From: Protula sp. h YS-2021
Lineage: Eukaryota > Annelida > Polychaeta > Sabellida > Serpulidae
DNA: 64,000 nt
Direction: 5' to 3'
Assembly: GCA_949752745.1 (NCBI GenBank)
Contig: OX457024.1
Span: 46,628,490-46,692,489 of the forward strand
Both the position numbers and the translations under genes were made by a program. This document shows, one piece after another, positions 60,391 through 64,000 of this stretch. Position 1 is the first letter of the stretch; each line of letters begins with the position of its first letter. A model generated the notes under the pieces. That model was given only the letters and a program-made list of their open reading frames with translations. It searched no databases and was not told the DNA's origin.

Positions 60391-60494
60391 AAACAAAGTC
60401 ACACCTTGCAGGGCATTCTCAAAAAGAATGACCTGTGTGCCGGGTCGTTATTTTTTAGAATGCCCTGTCTCTCAAAAGAGGTGCGACTTTGTTT
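60391..60494. repeat. second fold-back hairpin
   Basis: AACAAAGTCACACCTTGCAG and GGGCATTCTC on the left pair with AGAATGCCCTGTCTC and GGTGCGACTTTGTTT on the right. It shares AGGGCATTCT with the 59.4-kb hairpin. Confidence 0.7.
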
Positions 60495-60499
60495 GCCTC

Positions 60500-62300
60500 G
60501 TTCGTCAGAATAAGTCATCGGAGAAAACAAAAGAAGTGGACATTAAATAAAGGGAAGCATATCGATAAAATTAATCAGCAGCAACGAATAATCTAAAAAA
60601 AAAAACTAACAGGAATTTTGTTGAAAATAATACTTTTGACTTCTGTCTTCCTTATTTTTTTTACATTAATAACAAAGTAACTCACTTTTGTAGAAATCCG
60701 ATTGGATTTCGAACAGACTGGAAATTGGATTTTCATTAGAAATAAACTGAGAATCTAACTTTTAACATCACGGTTTCAAGACGAAACAGAACAATGATTG
60801 ATTTGGAATTTTATGTTGCTGCATTGTTGACAATACAAACTGGAAGTTTTTGTTAGCATGCCACTTAACTGGTTTGATCTGAAGGCCAACAGCCAGCACC
60901 CCTGAAAAGAAATAGATTAAAGGGCAATAACTAACTTACATCGAAAAGTTATCTCAACAAATGATACACAAATGACAGTAAAATTACTTTGTTGAATGTA
61001 TCAAAGGAAAAAAAATTCTGACTCACACATTTTACATATACTGATAATTCTACAAAGTATTGAATAAAAACATTTGGAGCGTTTAGTTGTGCATTCATTT
61101 CTTGATATATGTGTGTGCGCTTAGAAGAAAGCGGATGTTTTATCAGACGGCTCTATTTGTTCTCTCCATTACATTATCATTTTTTTTTTGAGGGGGGAGG
61201 GGGGGCGGGGGTTAATGTAAAATAAATGATCACTCTGATGCCGTAGGCAGATCATTTTCTTTATTTGCAATGTATATAAAACCTCAGATGGAAGTATCTT
61301 TTATAATTGTCTCAAATGGATATATTTTTATTAGCAATTTAAAAGAAGCAAAGTGTGTTAGATATAAAAACCGCTTTAAAATTTAAATCTGCTGCTAGAG
61401 TTTAAGTTCGACTTAAAATTTTGGTTACGGGTGTTAGCATGTTTTCTTTCCTAGCAGTTACTTTTTTATCGATTCACCAGATATTGGTGGAATATTGACC
61501 AAACACCAATATTCTCAAACAATTGTCTCCTGGTAGGATTTATGTGTAAATGTAGAAGAATGTTGAATGAAGACAGAAAGCACAATGTTACATAAGTTTT
61601 TCCTGCGCGTAAAAAAGCCCATTTCTACGTAGAAAAGGCATGTTCTATGGCCAAGCCCGAAGAATATACCTGTCAACGCATTACCTGTAAGATTGCCAGA
61701 TCCACAGAAAAGACCTTCTCTACGGGTGCTATGCAGGGAAAACTTACGTTTCAAGAACGTGGGTTTTCCATGCGTCGCTAAAATTCAGTTTTAAACATTT
61801 TGTCTCCCTATCGAAAGAAGAACAACAAAAAAAGAAACAGCCATTCATTTTGCCAAAAACAGAAACCTGCGCAGGGAACTTTGTTGTGGAAACTTACAAG
61901 TTACCTGTGGTAAAATCCATTTTAGTGGGGGTGTCAAGAAACTAATTAACACTTCATTGAGATGCAGGCGCGACACCCAGACCAAAAGGGTCGGGGAGGG
62001 TGGGGTCCGGGGGCTTTATCCACAACGCTCCAGTCCTGATTCCGAAATCTGGAAATTCTTTTCGCTGTCATACTGCTTATATACAGATTTAATAAAATTT
62101 ATATTTCTGCGTGTCTGACTCATATTTGAACCTGGGGTTCGACTCCAGTGTAATACAGAATCTGCAAAGATTTATTTCTGAGGTAGTTCCATTGATTGAA
62201 TACGTGCACATGAAATTTAACGGCCGTAGAATCTAAGAAGTGAATGCGCGTGAGACCAGCTGGAAAACGTGACCATCCCCTGTATAGAATGTTCCTTGTT
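60500..62300. other. no gene; scattered repeats
   Basis: T-run/G-run junction at 61,180-61,212. 61,590-61,760 has GTAGAAAAGG words like those of 63,650-63,945. Otherwise nothing supported. Confidence 0.45.
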
Positions 62301-62314
62301 AACGAAAATGACAG

Positions 62315-62515
62315 AGCGAGGGGAGGGAGGGAGGGAGGGAGACGCAGAAAAACAGGCATGGGTGTGGGGAATAGGGGAAGGAGGGAAGAAGTAAGAATGG
62401 GAAGCAGGGATGGAAGAGAAAGGGTGTGGAAAGAGGGGGACTGAAGGAAGGGTGGAGGAGACAGGGGAACAGATGCATGGGGGCAGAGGACAGGAGAGGT
62501 AAAGGGAGGGCGGAA
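62315..62515 (+). repeat. polypurine G/A-rich tract
   Basis: About 200 bp of almost pure G and A, starting GGGAGGGAGGGAGGGAG, with quadruplex potential. Open frames across it are composition artefacts. Confidence 0.9.
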
Positions 62516-62749
62516 GCTATAAAGATACTGAACGAATCCGGGACAGAAAATGTTGAAAATACCAAATAAGGATAGATTGCCTCGAAGTCTTCACCTATTT
62601 TTTCTCGCTTTTTATTTTTTTTTCTTCCGCTGAATCGGTTTTCAAACATCTCCGAGACCGCTGAAGCCAGACCAACCAATCTTGGCACATATATGGAGGG
62701 TCATGTGAAGTGGTGCACCTGATAAAAATGTTTTACTGAAGTGGTACAC

Positions 62750-63010
62750 CTTGTAAAACTTTTGAACTTGACCTTACTGGTCAAGATCAAATCGCGAAAA
62801 ATGTTATTCACGAAAAACAATGGTTTATCTCGAAAACGGTAACAGATAGAGCAATTTTGACTTTATTTTCGACCTCCACCCCCATACGACGACACGTAAG
62901 GTATAAGTTCCGGTGTCCTTGACCTCCAGGTCACTTTCGAGCCCCAAACCGGAAGTTGGCCTTTATCTCGAAAACCGTAGTTATCATTCCAAGTGGGTCT
63001 AGTTCGCTGT
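62750..63010 (+). repeat. diverged TTGACCTT / TCTCGAAAACGG repeat
   Basis: GAACTTGACCTTACTGGTCA, TTTATCTCGAAAACGGTA and CCTTGACCTCCAGGTCAC recall the 51.8-kb array and 16.5-kb stretch. Confidence 0.5.
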
Positions 63011-63242
63011 GCGAATTTCGGTCTAGTTGAAATAGTCTTTGCAATGAGTAAAACATCAAGTCAGTGATTGGTGCAAACAGGGATTATGCCGTGGCACAGA
63101 GCTTCGGAAATCTCAACAGAGTGATGGGGAGTAATTGAAACAAAGGATCAAGGCAGTTATCTGTAAAAACACAAAGAAGTTTGTTAACTTATTACATATG
63201 TTGTTTAATAATTCCAACTCAAAATCTTAGAAAAAAACTCAA

Positions 63243-63355
63243 GGCCTTTTTGTCTAACTTTTCATTTAGGGCCGTTTTGGGAAAGGCCTTTTCGGGAAAG
63301 GCCGTTTTGGGAAAGGCCCTTATGTCCAAGGCCCTTTTGTTCAAGGCCCTTCTGG
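63243..63355 (+). repeat. 17-bp GGCCxTTTxGGGAAA minisatellite
   Basis: About six units: GGCCTTTTTGTC, GGCCGTTTTGGGAAA, GGCCTTTTCGGGAAA, GGCCGTTTTGGGAAA, GGCCCTTATGTCCAA, GGCCCTTTTGTTCAA. The matching alanine-lysine-leucine open frame is a repeat artefact. Confidence 0.85.
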
Positions 63356-63689
63356 CTGGATACCGTACTGCACAGTGAAATATCAATGCCGCCAGGTTTT
63401 GTTACTTTGATTGTGAATCCAACTTTTTCCATACTGCCTTTTCATGAACTCCCATATAGCTTTCAACCCTGCATAACAAATGGATTAATCTGTGGGTTTT
63501 TGCACTTTCCTGTGCAGGGTTTTAGAAAATCTCTTACAAGACCAATAATAATTGGGCCAAAGTTTTCCCACCACAAGTTACCTGCACAGGTTTCTGTTCT
63601 TGGCAAAATGTCCAATGGAAAGAAAATCAAAGAGATAGTGCGTTTACAGGTAAAATCTACGGTTTGACCGTAGAAGAGGTCTTTTCTTT

Positions 63690-63945
63690 TCTATGTAAAA
63701 ACAGCCTGTCATTTCAATAATAAAATCAGACAGGGGTGTCTTACACACAGGACTTTTCTACGCCACTATCCGTAGAAAAGTCCCTTTTTTCTTTTAACTA
63801 TCAACCTTCAAAGAAATGTACTTGTATATGGACTTTTAAGTTGAAAAGACATATTTACGCGTAAAGGCGTAGAAAATTCATTTCAGCAGCAAAACTAGAC
63901 CTGGATTTCTTACGCACAGGATCTTTCTGCGCCGCTATCCGGAAT
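63690..63945 (+). repeat. ~165-bp tandem duplication with GTAGAAAAG words
   Basis: TTACACACAGGACTTTTCTA at about 63,743 and TTACGCACAGGATCTTTCTG at about 63,910 head two similar units, each followed by CGCCRCTATCCG. Confidence 0.65.
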
Positions 63946-64000
63946 CAAGTCATTTCGGCATGGTCTCAAGCTCGAAATTAGACCTTTTCCCTCGGCACTT

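Noticed and set aside
62299..62688. 129-codon minus-strand frame rich in Pro, Ser and Phe
   Set aside because: It reads the complement of a polypurine tract; no domain features.
63181..63378. 65-codon frame with repeated AVLGKA-like units
   Set aside because: It is a 17-bp minisatellite in frame.

Overview
This window is eukaryotic nuclear DNA from an invertebrate animal. It is AT-rich, has introns with GT..AG borders and AATAAA signals, and is packed with transposable elements, tandem repeats and microsatellites. DIRS-type retrotransposons, tRNA-derived SINEs, hAT DNA elements and a secreted MACPF protein with lineage-specific cysteine modules suggest a marine invertebrate. A mollusc or other lophotrochozoan is my best guess, but the sequence does not prove it. 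No bacterial, phage or CRISPR features are present.

Layout. 1-3150: a compact element bounded by long inverted repeats. It carries two convergent genes, a C2H2 zinc-finger protein (+) and a PC4/Sub1-like ssDNA-binding protein (-), with an unusual palindrome-rich promoter. It encodes no transposase I can recognise and is the strongest candidate for an undescribed system. 3185-4040: a 42-bp minisatellite, a tRNA-like head, four CRE octamers and a SINE 3' body. 5100-7480: a decayed DIRS-like retrotransposon. 7.5-18.8 kb: mostly unrecognised sequence, with minus-strand coding-like remnants at 9.3-12.1 kb and a GT microsatellite. 18,861-29,768: a five-exon gene for a MACPF (perforin-like) protein followed by three copies of a four-cysteine module. 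Two of the module exons are symmetric phase 1-1. Its introns hold a SINE, AT-rich repeats and a LINE fragment. 30-39.8 kb: intergenic repeats and a local segmental duplication. 39.87-49.68 kb: a DIRS-like element with long inverted terminal arms, interrupted by a satellite array and a 5'-truncated LINE, and holding two converging reverse-transcriptase remnants. 50-64 kb: tandem repeats, a likely first exon of a secreted protein (53,014-53,170), a MITE with palindromic ends, a 1.34-kb hAT element with an exact 8-bp target duplication, two fold-back hairpins and several minisatellites.

The genes do not form a pathway. The two convergent genes at the left belong together inside one mobile or virus-like element. 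The MACPF gene is the only well-supported host gene. Its exon phases agree across every junction I could test. Its 5' exon(s), including any signal peptide, were not found.
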